Assembly: GCA_027488935.1 (NCBI GenBank)
Contig: JAIYAP010000044.1
Coordinates: forward strand, 124,001-188,000
Origin: Saprospiraceae bacterium
GTDB taxonomy: Bacteria > Bacteroidota > Bacteroidia > Chitinophagales > Saprospiraceae
Length of the DNA stretch: 64,000 nucleotides
Reading direction: 5' to 3'
Under the pieces are notes generated by a model. The model did not search any database, was not told the origin of the DNA, and worked only from the letters and a program-made list of their open reading frames with translations. Shown here one piece after another: positions 15,513-23,675 of this stretch. Position numbers and translations under genes: made by a program. Numbering within the stretch: the stretch's first letter is position 1; every line of letters starts with the position of its first letter.

Positions 15513-17846
15513 ATGACAGAACCAGTTATATTTCCATTGATGCTAATTCGTACGGCCGGGTTGCCTTTTGCGGCTTTGCAAACGAATTTACCCGATTGGA
15601 ATGGGTTGCAGGAACTTGAAGGCGCCGGACAAGTACAACTCAAAAATGCATTCGAGGAATTGCAAGTATTTGAACAAGTGCGCATTACAGATCCATCCGA
15701 TTCTGTACAAAAAGAAGTGATGAATCTGCGGCGCAAAGTGCTCAAAATGCGTTTGCCGGAAGCCAAGTCTCCCATCCGTTGCTCGCCGCTTTTTCAGGAT
15801 CAACGACCTGATTTATACCAACAAATTTCAGCCTGGAATGTGGCACTGGAAAATCTGGAACAGCTCAAGGTCCAGCAAAATGACCAGTATCAAGTTGCCA
15901 CGCTCCAACAGGCGACATCCCTGCAACAATTTGCCCAAACCGAATGGCTGCAACGCGCTTTACTGTTTTCCAGCCATGCCTTATTGCAGCAATTGCCCGC
16001 ATTTGCCTTGCAAAAACTGGATCATTTAGACAAAAAAGACCGACAAGTACTGTTGTCGATTTGGCAATACCAAAGCAGGGGCGCCGCTAAAACTGCGCCT
16101 TTGAGCCGGTTTACCACCCTGGAATGCCACCGCTGGGAATCGGAGCCAATGCCCGTTTTTTTTACCGAAACCAAGGCTATTGCCACCCCGAATGTTGCTT
16201 TTTTGCCGGTTTTTTATGAAGTTTTATTGCAGTTCCCCGTTTTTTATACGGCGTTAAAGCTGCAGTTGAATCCGAGTCTGCAAAGGCAGGATGGCCAATT
16301 TGGGTTCTTGTATTTTGACGGAGCCCGCGAAAGTTTCCAACAAGTGCCTGAAAATGACGTGTTGAACTGGCTCGTACCACAACTGCAAGCGCATGGCACG
16401 GAAATGCTTTTTCCCATGCTCAAGCAGTTGCTTTTGGGGCAAATCGAGGCAAGTGAACCTGATATTGAAGCCTATATCCTGGAACTTATTGACGTGGGAC
16501 TGCTCGAATGGGAGTTGCCCGAAAAAGGTTTAACCGCCTCCTGGTGCAGCAATTTATACCAGTTTTTGGGCTTTTTACCCACCGAAGCGCCCATCGTAGA
16601 GGCAGCGCATTTGCTTACCTGGATGCGTACTGCTGCGCGCACCCTCGCTTTTTTATCAGTGGAAGAAGCCCGCGCTGCGCAGGAAGCCTGTTTGGATCAA
16701 TTAAGTGCCTATTTTACCCGTTACGGGGTGCCGATGCCGCCCATCCCTGCCGAGCAGGTCTTTTTCGAAGATGTATCATTTTCTGTAGAAAATACGGTGC
16801 CCCCAGCAGCCATTGCAAGCTTGGCCACGGCCGTACACCACCAATGGCAGGCCAGCGCCGAGCACACAGTTACCGGGATGCGCGCACAATTGCAGGTTTT
16901 TGGTAAAAAATGCCTTTCAGCTGGAACACAAATGCCGTTTTTAGATTTTTGTAAGGCCTTTATGCAGGACCCCACGGCCCAAGATGCACCGGAAACACCC
17001 GTACGGATGCCAGCCTATTCGGGTAAAATTGGGATGATGCTCCAACCTTTTTTGGATAATGGACAATGGCGGGCGGTTATAAACGGCTTGTATCCGGGTG
17101 GTGGAAAAATGTACGCACGCTGGTTGCATTTATTTTCCAATAGCCTGCGCGAACAATTGGAGCCCTGGATGGATGCGACCAACGCCTATCCGTTTCCATG
17201 GCACGACTGGAACAATGCCAATTTTCAGCCTCTCACGAGTACCCGCGCCTTGCGTACGCCCGATGCGCGCAGAAACGCAGCCAATGGCTTGATTTTAAAC
17301 GCATTATGGGTGCGTCATGCCGAACATGGGGAAATTGTGTTGTGGGATGCGCAGCAAAACAAAAGGGTGCACCTGATTGATTTAGGCTTGGAAGCACCTT
17401 CGGTAAAACCGCCTGTTTTTCAATTAATGTGGTATTTGGGCACGCCTTATGTGTCGGTGGCGGCCTTGTCGCCCCAAGGAACCGCCTGGGTGCAGGTACA
17501 ACCCGCTTGTTTTTATCGTGCCCGCATCGAAGCAGGGCCCTTGGTGCTTTTTCGGGCAAGTTGGCACCTGGAAGCCGCCTGGTGCGCCCAGTTTTCCGAA
17601 CAAAAAAACGCCGATTTCTTCTTTGCTTTCCGAAAAGCCTGCGCATCATTAGATATTCCTACGCAATTTTTTGCCCACATCAACCAGGAAAAGCCGCAAT
17701 TTTTTGATCAAGACAACCCGTTTTCGATGCTACAACTCGAAAAATGGATGCGACAACACCCGGCTTCCTTGTGGATTACCGAAATGTTGCCGCTTCCTGC
17801 CCAGGCAGGCGATTCTGTTACAGAATTGGTGTTGGAAATTGGGTAA
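15513..17846 (+). CDS. LanB-like protein: lantibiotic-dehydratase glutamylation domain only
   Basis: Resembles the tRNA-dependent glutamylation part of class I lantibiotic dehydratases. Seen: N-terminal PLMLIRTAGLPF; residues ~143-201 WLQRALLFSSHALLQQL, then LDKKDRQVLLSIWQY and RGAAKTAPLSRFTTLE (the LanB R-x3-KT-P-S-FT block). Also a YPGGGKMYARWLHLF block near 515, RTPDARRNAANG, an RARIEAGPLVLFRASWHLE block near 670, and a terminal FDQDNPFSMLQLEKW plus LWITEMLP. The 777-residue length fits the N-terminal domain of split LanBs or the PEARL peptide aminoacyl-tRNA ligases. The C-terminal elimination domain (SpaB_C) is absent, and no LanC is adjacent. It would modify a peptide with an amino acid taken from aminoacyl-tRNA. 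It ends with no gap against the stop of the convergent TolC/HlyD/ABC operon. No precursor peptide was found. Confidence 0.78.
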   Translation: MTEPVIFPLMLIRTAGLPFAALQTNLPDWNGLQELEGAGQVQLKNAFEELQVFEQVRITDPSDSVQKEVMNLRRKVLKMRLPEAKSPIRCSPLFQDQRPDLYQQISAWNVALENLEQLKVQQNDQYQVATLQQATSLQQFAQTEWLQRALLFSSHALLQQLPAFALQKLDHLDKKDRQVLLSIWQYQSRGAAKTAPLSRFTTLECHRWESEPMPVFFTETKAIATPNVAFLPVFYEVLLQFPVFYTALKLQLNPSLQRQDGQFGFLYFDGARESFQQVPENDVLNWLVPQLQAHGTEMLFPMLKQLLLGQIEASEPDIEAYILELIDVGLLEWELPEKGLTASWCSNLYQFLGFLPTEAPIVEAAHLLTWMRTAARTLAFLSVEEARAAQEACLDQLSAYFTRYGVPMPPIPAEQVFFEDVSFSVENTVPPAAIASLATAVHHQWQASAEHTVTGMRAQLQVFGKKCLSAGTQMPFLDFCKAFMQDPTAQDAPETPVRMPAYSGKIGMMLQPFLDNGQWRAVINGLYPGGGKMYARWLHLFSNSLREQLEPWMDATNAYPFPWHDWNNANFQPLTSTRALRTPDARRNAANGLILNALWVRHAEHGEIVLWDAQQNKRVHLIDLGLEAPSVKPPVFQLMWYLGTPYVSVAALSPQGTAWVQVQPACFYRARIEAGPLVLFRASWHLEAAWCAQFSEQKNADFFFAFRKACASLDIPTQFFAHINQEKPQFFDQDNPFSMLQLEKWMRQHPASLWITEMLPLPAQAGDSVTELVLEIG

Positions 17847-19292
17847 TTAAAATGCACCCGTCGACCAAACCAAGCCCGCTTCTGCCTTTTTATATTCACT
17901 CAGCAATTTGAGGTACTTCACCTGGGTGTCCAGCCAGCGTTGTTCGCGGGAATTGATCAGGAAAATCGAACTTTCGCCAAAGCGGAAACGCTCCAGTTCC
18001 CCATCCAACAAGGCGCGGTAGGCACCCACAAAATCGCGGAAAAGAACCACCTGATCTGTCAAGTTGTTGATTTCGTTGGCGTATTGCTTTACCTTATTTT
18101 CAATATTTTGCCGTTTTTGTTGCAAACCCAGCTGCGTTTGGGCAATTTTAATATCTGCCAATTGCAGGTCGCCCCGGGCTTTTCGGTTGAGTAAGGGGTA
18201 ACTGAATTGTACGCCAAATTTGATGTCATTGGCGAGCATACGCGGACCTTCACCAAAGTTGACCTGCGAAAATTGCCAGCCATTGCCCAGGATATTATAA
18301 TTCAAATCGAGCACCGGCTTGCGTTTTTCGTTTTTCCATTGCCTTTCTACGTTTAGGCTTTGCAATTTACTTTCATAATATAGCAAATCGGGGTGCAGGC
18401 GCAGGGCAACTTGTAACAAGCTATCACGGCGTTGCTCCGGGAGTTTGTACGCGTTTTCCGGACTTAAAATTGGCGCTGTACCCAGGGCATTTAGGGCCAT
18501 GGGTTGCTGGTTTTGATCCCAAACATAGTTTTGAAGCGCCAGCGTCGCGTTTTGCAGTTCCAATTGGGCAAAATACACATCCAGTCGGCGGTTTTGGTAT
18601 TGCGCAAAAGTTTCTACGGTGTCGATGGCGGGTTTGTCGCCTTGAATAAAACTCTCGCGAATGCCATCTACCCGGATTTGTGCTTGTGCTAAGGCCGATT
18701 CGTACACGCTTAACTGATTCGCAGCCAATACCCACGACCAATATACCTTGGCGGCATCGAGCAGGAGGGTGTTGAGTTGGGCATTGCGCTCGGCTTCATT
18801 CAGTTGCAGGCCGATGCGGCCAATGCGCAAATTAGCCCGGCGTTCGTCGATCAGCAAGCCCTGTCCAAGCGTCCAGTTCAAGCCAAATGCTGCCTGACCA
18901 TTTTTAGGTAATTTCGACTCCGAGTTGAGGTATTTCCCCCGCGTCGTATTGTAGGCGCCTTTCAATTCGAGGCCAAACCAGGTAGGCAGTTTCAGTTCCG
19001 CCTCATTGTAATCGAAATAGGAATCGCCATTGAAGTTTTTACTGTCGTAATTATACGCCAATTTGGGGTCAAACCCGCCTTTGGCCTTGAGCAGTGCTGC
19101 AGTGGCCTCGTTTCGGTACAGGTCGGCTTGTTGGGCCAACGGATGGTTGCTGAGCACCTGTTGCCGAAATGTATTCCAATCGAGTATTTGATCCTGGGCG
19201 CGGAGTTGTGCGCTGCAATGGAGCAAACCACCAACTACTATACACGAAATGAAACTTTTATATAGGTTAAACAAGCTTATCTTATTTGGCAT
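17847..19292 (-). CDS. TolC-family outer-membrane efflux protein
   Basis: A 481-residue outer-membrane channel subunit of a type I secretion or efflux system. An N-terminal hydrophobic signal segment (about 1-33, ending LRAQD) is followed by long amphipathic helices with the TolC repeat layout: NEATAALLKAKGGFDPKLAY near 43 and QLADIKIAQTQLGLQQKRQN near 370, with interspersed beta stretches (FGLELKGAYNTTRGKYL, FGLNWTLGQGL, IKFGVQFSYPL). It overlaps the upstream HlyD gene by 11 bases, and that gene abuts the ABC gene, so all three form one minus-strand operon (ABC-HlyD-TolC). Its stop codon directly touches the stop of the convergent LanB-like gene. Confidence 0.9.
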   Translation of the reverse strand: MPNKISLFNLYKSFISCIVVGGLLHCSAQLRAQDQILDWNTFRQQVLSNHPLAQQADLYRNEATAALLKAKGGFDPKLAYNYDSKNFNGDSYFDYNEAELKLPTWFGLELKGAYNTTRGKYLNSESKLPKNGQAAFGLNWTLGQGLLIDERRANLRIGRIGLQLNEAERNAQLNTLLLDAAKVYWSWVLAANQLSVYESALAQAQIRVDGIRESFIQGDKPAIDTVETFAQYQNRRLDVYFAQLELQNATLALQNYVWDQNQQPMALNALGTAPILSPENAYKLPEQRRDSLLQVALRLHPDLLYYESKLQSLNVERQWKNEKRKPVLDLNYNILGNGWQFSQVNFGEGPRMLANDIKFGVQFSYPLLNRKARGDLQLADIKIAQTQLGLQQKRQNIENKVKQYANEINNLTDQVVLFRDFVGAYRALLDGELERFRFGESSIFLINSREQRWLDTQVKYLKLLSEYKKAEAGLVWSTGAF

Positions 19293-20697
19293 TCTTGATG
19301 GGTGCTTTCAATTTGAGTTCTTCTTCTTTTTCTTCCGTACCGCCTGATTCTTTTTTGGTTTCGCTGGCTTTTTGCACATCTTTGTACAAGTCGGCCGGGA
19401 AACCATTGAGAATCCGCCAGAGTTCGTACCAAACGGGTACATCATTTAGGAAGGCCACCCCTTTTGCGCCACCGCCCACTTGCAATTGGATTGGCCAGGT
19501 ATGTTCGTTGTCGGCAGGACCCACCAATACCCTGAATTTACCATTTGCACTAATATTCCGATCAATGGCGACCACATTGCCTGCAAAAGTGCCTAAAGAA
19601 ACCCCGGGCCAACCACTGAAGAAAAATGCGGGCCAACCGTCGAACATAAACCGCACCCGGTTCCCAATACTGATCAAAGGCAAATCCAGCGGTTTTACAT
19701 ACATTTCTACGGCCAATTGATAGTCTTTGGGTTGAATACTCACCACAGGATATCCTTCTTTTACAATTTCGCCAATACCAGGGGTGATGGCTTTTACAAT
19801 ATATCCATCCTGCGGCGCTACAATGAAGTAAAAGCCAGCGCGTTGTGCATAGTTTTCGCGTTCAATTTCAAGTTTATTTACAGAGCCCTGGGCGTCATAT
19901 TGATCCGAAAGTGTGCTAAATTTATCGCTTTGTGCCTTTGCGATTTTATTGGCGTACTCATTGGTGGCCAATTGAAGATCACTGCGGTAAATGGCCCAAT
20001 CGTTGCGGCTGCTTTCGTATTGGTTTTTGGCGGCAATGATTTTGGTTTGCATTTCCTGCAATTTCAGGCGTTTTTCCTCAAATTCTGTCAAAGATTTGAG
20101 GCCTTTATCATACAAAGCCTTGGTGCCGTTAAATTGCCGTTGCGCAATTTGCAAGTCGATTTCAGATTGCAGCACTTTAATACTGTCGCTTTGTACTTTT
20201 AGGGTTGCCTGCACAATTTTATTTCGAATTTGGCTGATTTTATTCACCAATTCGCGTTCCATTGCACCAATTTGGGTTTCCAGTGCGCCCACCTTTCCGC
20301 GGTAGGATTCGATGGCATTGCGTTTTGCATCAACCTGATTACCCACCCGTTCTACGAGTTGTGGGTCAAAATAATCCGATTTTACCTCCGATAAATGCAC
20401 AATCGTATCGCCTTTTTTTACAAATTGCCCTTCCGTTACATACCAATGTTCGATTCGGCCAGAAATGGTGGCGTGGATGGTTTGCGGACGTTGTTCGGGG
20501 CGCAGGGTGGTTACTTTTCCATCTGCATGTACGTTTTGGGTCCAGGGTAAAAACAGAAAAACCAGAAAAATGCCCAGTAAAATGAGCAGTAAATTGCGAA
20601 AAGAAAGGTGCCAATGCGACAATTGGGTACGATTGGGTGCAAGCAAGCCCTCCATGTCTGCAGCACATTGCACCTCATTATTAGATAAATTGAGCAT
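19282..20697 (-). CDS. HlyD-family membrane-fusion (periplasmic adaptor) protein
   Basis: Bridges the inner-membrane ABC exporter and the TolC channel. Residues ~33-52 are one transmembrane helix (LLLILLGIFLVFLFLPW). Then comes a biotinyl-lipoyl-like hairpin (ATISGRIEHWYVTEGQFVKK) with GDTIVHLSEVKSDYFDP, and long coiled-coil helices (about 100-280, rich in QAK/LQE heptads). After these is the return lipoyl half (FYFIVAPQDGYIVKAITPG, GEIVKEGYPVVSI). The barrel domain includes VGGGAKGVAFLNDVPVWYELWRILNGFP, and the tail is a lysine/glutamate-rich cytoplasm-like stretch. Start ATG 20697 lies three bases after the ABC stop; the end overlaps TolC by 11 bases. Substrate unknown; the neighbourhood suggests a peptide. 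Confidence 0.92.
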   Translation of the reverse strand: MLNLSNNEVQCAADMEGLLAPNRTQLSHWHLSFRNLLLILLGIFLVFLFLPWTQNVHADGKVTTLRPEQRPQTIHATISGRIEHWYVTEGQFVKKGDTIVHLSEVKSDYFDPQLVERVGNQVDAKRNAIESYRGKVGALETQIGAMERELVNKISQIRNKIVQATLKVQSDSIKVLQSEIDLQIAQRQFNGTKALYDKGLKSLTEFEEKRLKLQEMQTKIIAAKNQYESSRNDWAIYRSDLQLATNEYANKIAKAQSDKFSTLSDQYDAQGSVNKLEIERENYAQRAGFYFIVAPQDGYIVKAITPGIGEIVKEGYPVVSIQPKDYQLAVEMYVKPLDLPLISIGNRVRFMFDGWPAFFFSGWPGVSLGTFAGNVVAIDRNISANGKFRVLVGPADNEHTWPIQLQVGGGAKGVAFLNDVPVWYELWRILNGFPADLYKDVQKASETKKESGGTEEKEEELKLKAPIKNAK

Positions 20698-20700
20698 GAT

Positions 20701-22452
20701 TTAGAAGGAAGTTTCGTTTTGGGTGCGAAATATTTTTTCGTAATGGGATGTTTTTTGCAAATCGTCGAAGGCACCATCAAATACAATTTCACCTTCTTTC
20801 AACACAATGATCCGGTCGCACATGGAGGCCAACAGTGGATCTTCTGTGACGGCTACCAGGGTCCAGGGCTGGGTTTTATCGGTTACCAATTGGGCCATGC
20901 GCAGACGGTCGCGGAAATTCAGGTTTCCCACAATAGATTCCATGACCAATAATTTAGGCTCGGGTAAAATGGATCGCGCAACCAATATTTTGGTAATAAT
21001 ACTGCCTGGAATATTTTTGCCCGCAGGCAATAATTCCGTTTCGATGCCTTCTGGATGCGACCGAATAAATTCATTCAGGCCGACCTGTTCAACGATTTGT
21101 AACACCCGTTGCATAGAGATGCGCTCATTGCCCACCGTGAGGTTTTCGTGGATGGTTCCTTTAAAGAGGTCTTCTTGAGAAGATAAATCACCAATATGAT
21201 CACGCAAGCTACGCAGGTGCAAATTGCCTTTGGGTAGCCCGTTAAAGAGCAAATTGCCCGTAAAATCGCGTTTTATCACCGATAAAATTTGCATCAGGGT
21301 ACTTTTTCCGGATGCATTGTACCCGGCCACGGCCAATCGTTCCTTCGCTTTGATCTTCAAATTGATGTTTTTGAGGATGGGCGGCGTGTCTGCCTCGTAT
21401 TGATACGACAAGTCGCGGAGTTCTACCTCCAATGCGGCCTCGCTGCAATAGTCTTCTACTCGGATGCCATCTTCTCGCTCCAGCGGCAAATCGCCCACTT
21501 GCCCCAGCTTTTCAGCGGCGGTGAGCAAATCATAGCCCGTTTCATGCAATAAAACCAGTTTCTCTACCGAATCTACCACAAAAAGAATCAAAATCTCAGA
21601 GGCTACAAATTGTCCGATGTTTAGTTCGTTGCTCATCACCAGCAAACTACCGAGCACCAAAAAGCCGCTCATTACCAGTACTTTAAACACGATGCCACTG
21701 GCAAATTGAATCAACAAGATGCGCCAGTGTTTAGACCGTGCATCGAGGTACAGCATCGTGAGTTCGTCGGCGCGTTTAAGTGGCAACAAAGATTCGCCCG
21801 CCAATTTAAACGTGGTGGAAACCCGACCCACTTCTTCCAGCCAGTAAGCCAACTTGTACTTGTACTTCGATTCTTTCAAACTCGATTGAATGCCTTTGGG
21901 AACCGTCCAATAAAACAATACGATCAAGGTAAAAATGAGTAAAAGCGAAAACGTAACAAACGTGGAGTGGTAAAAAGATAAGAGCATGAGGCTCAGGATG
22001 ATCTGCAACATCGCGGTGCTGCCATCAATCAACAGTTTGGGTAGCCCTTTCTGAAGGGTCAGGGTGTCAAAAAACCGGTTGACCAACTCCGGCAGGTATT
22101 CGTGCCGCAGCAGTTCGAGGTTCAGCCGCGGTATGCGCGCAGCAAATTCTATCGCAGAATCGGTAAAAATGCGACGCTGCATGTACTCCATCACCGAAAG
22201 TTGCATCAAACGCAACAAGCCGACCATCAAGGCGCCTACAATGATAAAAAGCACCAGAACACCCCAGGAGGCAGAAATACTACCCCCCGCAATGAGTCCA
22301 ATGATTGCCTGCACGCCCAAGGGCAAGGATAAATTGATCAGCCCCGCTACCAAAGCGTACAATAAAATATAACGGATTTCTCTCCGATAACCGCCCAGCA
22401 GCCGCGACAGTCGTTGTATCGGCGTGAGCGTAGATTGCATGATTTCTGCCAT
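20701..22452 (-). CDS. ABC exporter (fused membrane and ATPase domains) with degenerate ATPase motifs
   Basis: A 583-residue half-transporter. Residues ~25-300 form six transmembrane helices (ILLYALVAGLINLSLPLGVQ and AIIGLIAGG at the front), and ~335-583 are the nucleotide-binding domain. Walker A is intact (AVAGYNASGKSTLMQIL). The signature region reads LPAGKNIPGSIITKILVARS instead of LSGGQ. Walker B reads KLLVMESIVGNL, so the DE pair is not canonical. The H-loop reads TLVAVTEDPLLASMCDRI, with no histidine. No C39 peptidase domain is present. The family is a Bacteroidota type I secretion exporter that travels with HlyD and TolC, as here. Hydrolysis may be slow, or may use a different geometry in the dimer. 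Substrate unknown. Confidence 0.85.
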   Translation of the reverse strand: MAEIMQSTLTPIQRLSRLLGGYRREIRYILLYALVAGLINLSLPLGVQAIIGLIAGGSISASWGVLVLFIIVGALMVGLLRLMQLSVMEYMQRRIFTDSAIEFAARIPRLNLELLRHEYLPELVNRFFDTLTLQKGLPKLLIDGSTAMLQIILSLMLLSFYHSTFVTFSLLLIFTLIVLFYWTVPKGIQSSLKESKYKYKLAYWLEEVGRVSTTFKLAGESLLPLKRADELTMLYLDARSKHWRILLIQFASGIVFKVLVMSGFLVLGSLLVMSNELNIGQFVASEILILFVVDSVEKLVLLHETGYDLLTAAEKLGQVGDLPLEREDGIRVEDYCSEAALEVELRDLSYQYEADTPPILKNINLKIKAKERLAVAGYNASGKSTLMQILSVIKRDFTGNLLFNGLPKGNLHLRSLRDHIGDLSSQEDLFKGTIHENLTVGNERISMQRVLQIVEQVGLNEFIRSHPEGIETELLPAGKNIPGSIITKILVARSILPEPKLLVMESIVGNLNFRDRLRMAQLVTDKTQPWTLVAVTEDPLLASMCDRIIVLKEGEIVFDGAFDDLQKTSHYEKIFRTQNETSF

Positions 22453-22643
22453 TCTTTGTTTGTTTAAAATAGAATTCTTGCGGTGGGAAATGGGGTATTT
22501 TTACGTCGTTTCATGTCCCCATCGCAAAAAGTCCAATGTAGAAACAGTGTTGTTTAGACAAGGTTCAAAAGTAATACTATTAAATTTTGAATTTCGCCAT
22601 ACTATTTGTGATCGACTGTATCTTTGCAAAAAAAAGCAAAATT

Positions 22644-23675
22644 TTGAAAATTCAAAAACGTATTGATTTATTGGTCCAGTTAGGACAGTACATACAGGAT
22701 GGCGGTGATGCTGAACTGGACACGGTGATTCGGAAAAGTACGGCCGATAATCCCTGGTTTACGGAAGAAAATGTGCGGTTTGCCTTACAATCCATCAGTT
22801 CCTCGATGTTGCAGGAGTCGGAACTAAACGCCTGGATTGCGCAATATACGCTGCCGGAATCCAATTTTCCGGAAAAAAGTGTTGGGTTGGTCATGGCGGG
22901 CAATTTACCCTTGGTTGGATTTCACGATTGGCTTTGTGTTTTTGTTGCGGGCATGCGCGCACAAGTGAAACTTTCGGAAAAAGATCAGCATTTATTGCCG
23001 TTTTTAGTAAAAAAAATGGCCGAATGGGACTTTGAATCCTGGGCATACACCGAGTTTTTGAAACCGGATGAACGTTTGCATGGCTTTGATGCGGTAATTG
23101 CCACTGGGAGCAACAACACTGCACGGTATTTTGAACAATATTTTGGCAAATACCCACACATTATCCGACACAACCGCAACGGTATTGCCATTCTGAACGG
23201 ACAGGAAACCGCCGACGACTTACATGCCCTGGGTATTGACATTTTTGCCTATTTTGGATTGGGTTGCCGGAATGTCAGCAAATTATATGTTCCGGAAAAT
23301 TATAATTTTGAGCCCTTGCTGGAAGCCTTGCATGCGTACAATGCCCTGGCCCTGCACAACAAGTACATCAATAATTTTGATTACAATTTTACCCTGTACG
23401 TACTCAATAACATGCCCTACATGAACAATGGCTGCTTGCTGTTGCGGGAAGACCCCTCTTTACAGTCGCGCATTGCCTCGGTTCATTATGAATATTATAC
23501 AGATTTAAATTCCTTGAATGCGCATTTAGCATCCCTGAAAGACCAAATTCAATGTATCGTTGGAAAGCTCGTGTTGCCCGATCACGTGGTACTGCCTTTT
23601 GGGAAATCACAAGCGCCTTCGTTAACGGATTATCCGGACGGCGCAGATGTGATGGCCTTTTTGTGTGGACTTTAA
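22644..23675 (+). CDS. Acyl-CoA reductase (LuxC-like family)
   Basis: An aldehyde-dehydrogenase-superfamily protein of the Bacteroidota acyl-CoA/acyl-protein reductase group. Seen: VGLVMAGNLPLVGFHDWL near residue 80 (dinucleotide fold), ATGSNNTARYFEQYFGKYP near 170, RHNRNGIAIL, FAYFGLGCRNVSKLYVPE with the catalytic-type cysteine, and a terminal VVLPFGKSQAPSL. The start is uncertain. An open frame begins at a TTG at 22587, but a -10-like TATCTTTG lies at 22619-22626 inside it, so I place the start at the TTG at 22644 (reads MKIQKRIDLL). Its stop overlaps the stop of the convergent amidase gene. It probably reduces an acyl thioester to an aldehyde; the substrate is unknown. Confidence 0.85.
   Translation: MKIQKRIDLLVQLGQYIQDGGDAELDTVIRKSTADNPWFTEENVRFALQSISSSMLQESELNAWIAQYTLPESNFPEKSVGLVMAGNLPLVGFHDWLCVFVAGMRAQVKLSEKDQHLLPFLVKKMAEWDFESWAYTEFLKPDERLHGFDAVIATGSNNTARYFEQYFGKYPHIIRHNRNGIAILNGQETADDLHALGIDIFAYFGLGCRNVSKLYVPENYNFEPLLEALHAYNALALHNKYINNFDYNFTLYVLNNMPYMNNGCLLLREDPSLQSRIASVHYEYYTDLNSLNAHLASLKDQIQCIVGKLVLPDHVVLPFGKSQAPSLTDYPDGADVMAFLCGL

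Noticed and set aside
19717-20202. 161-residue plus-strand frame
   Set aside because: Antisense to the HlyD gene; no family features.
22424-22666. 80-residue frame between the ABC gene and the LuxC-like gene, considered as a RiPP precursor
   Set aside because: Overlaps the starts of both flanking genes, has no leader/core pattern and no conserved start context.
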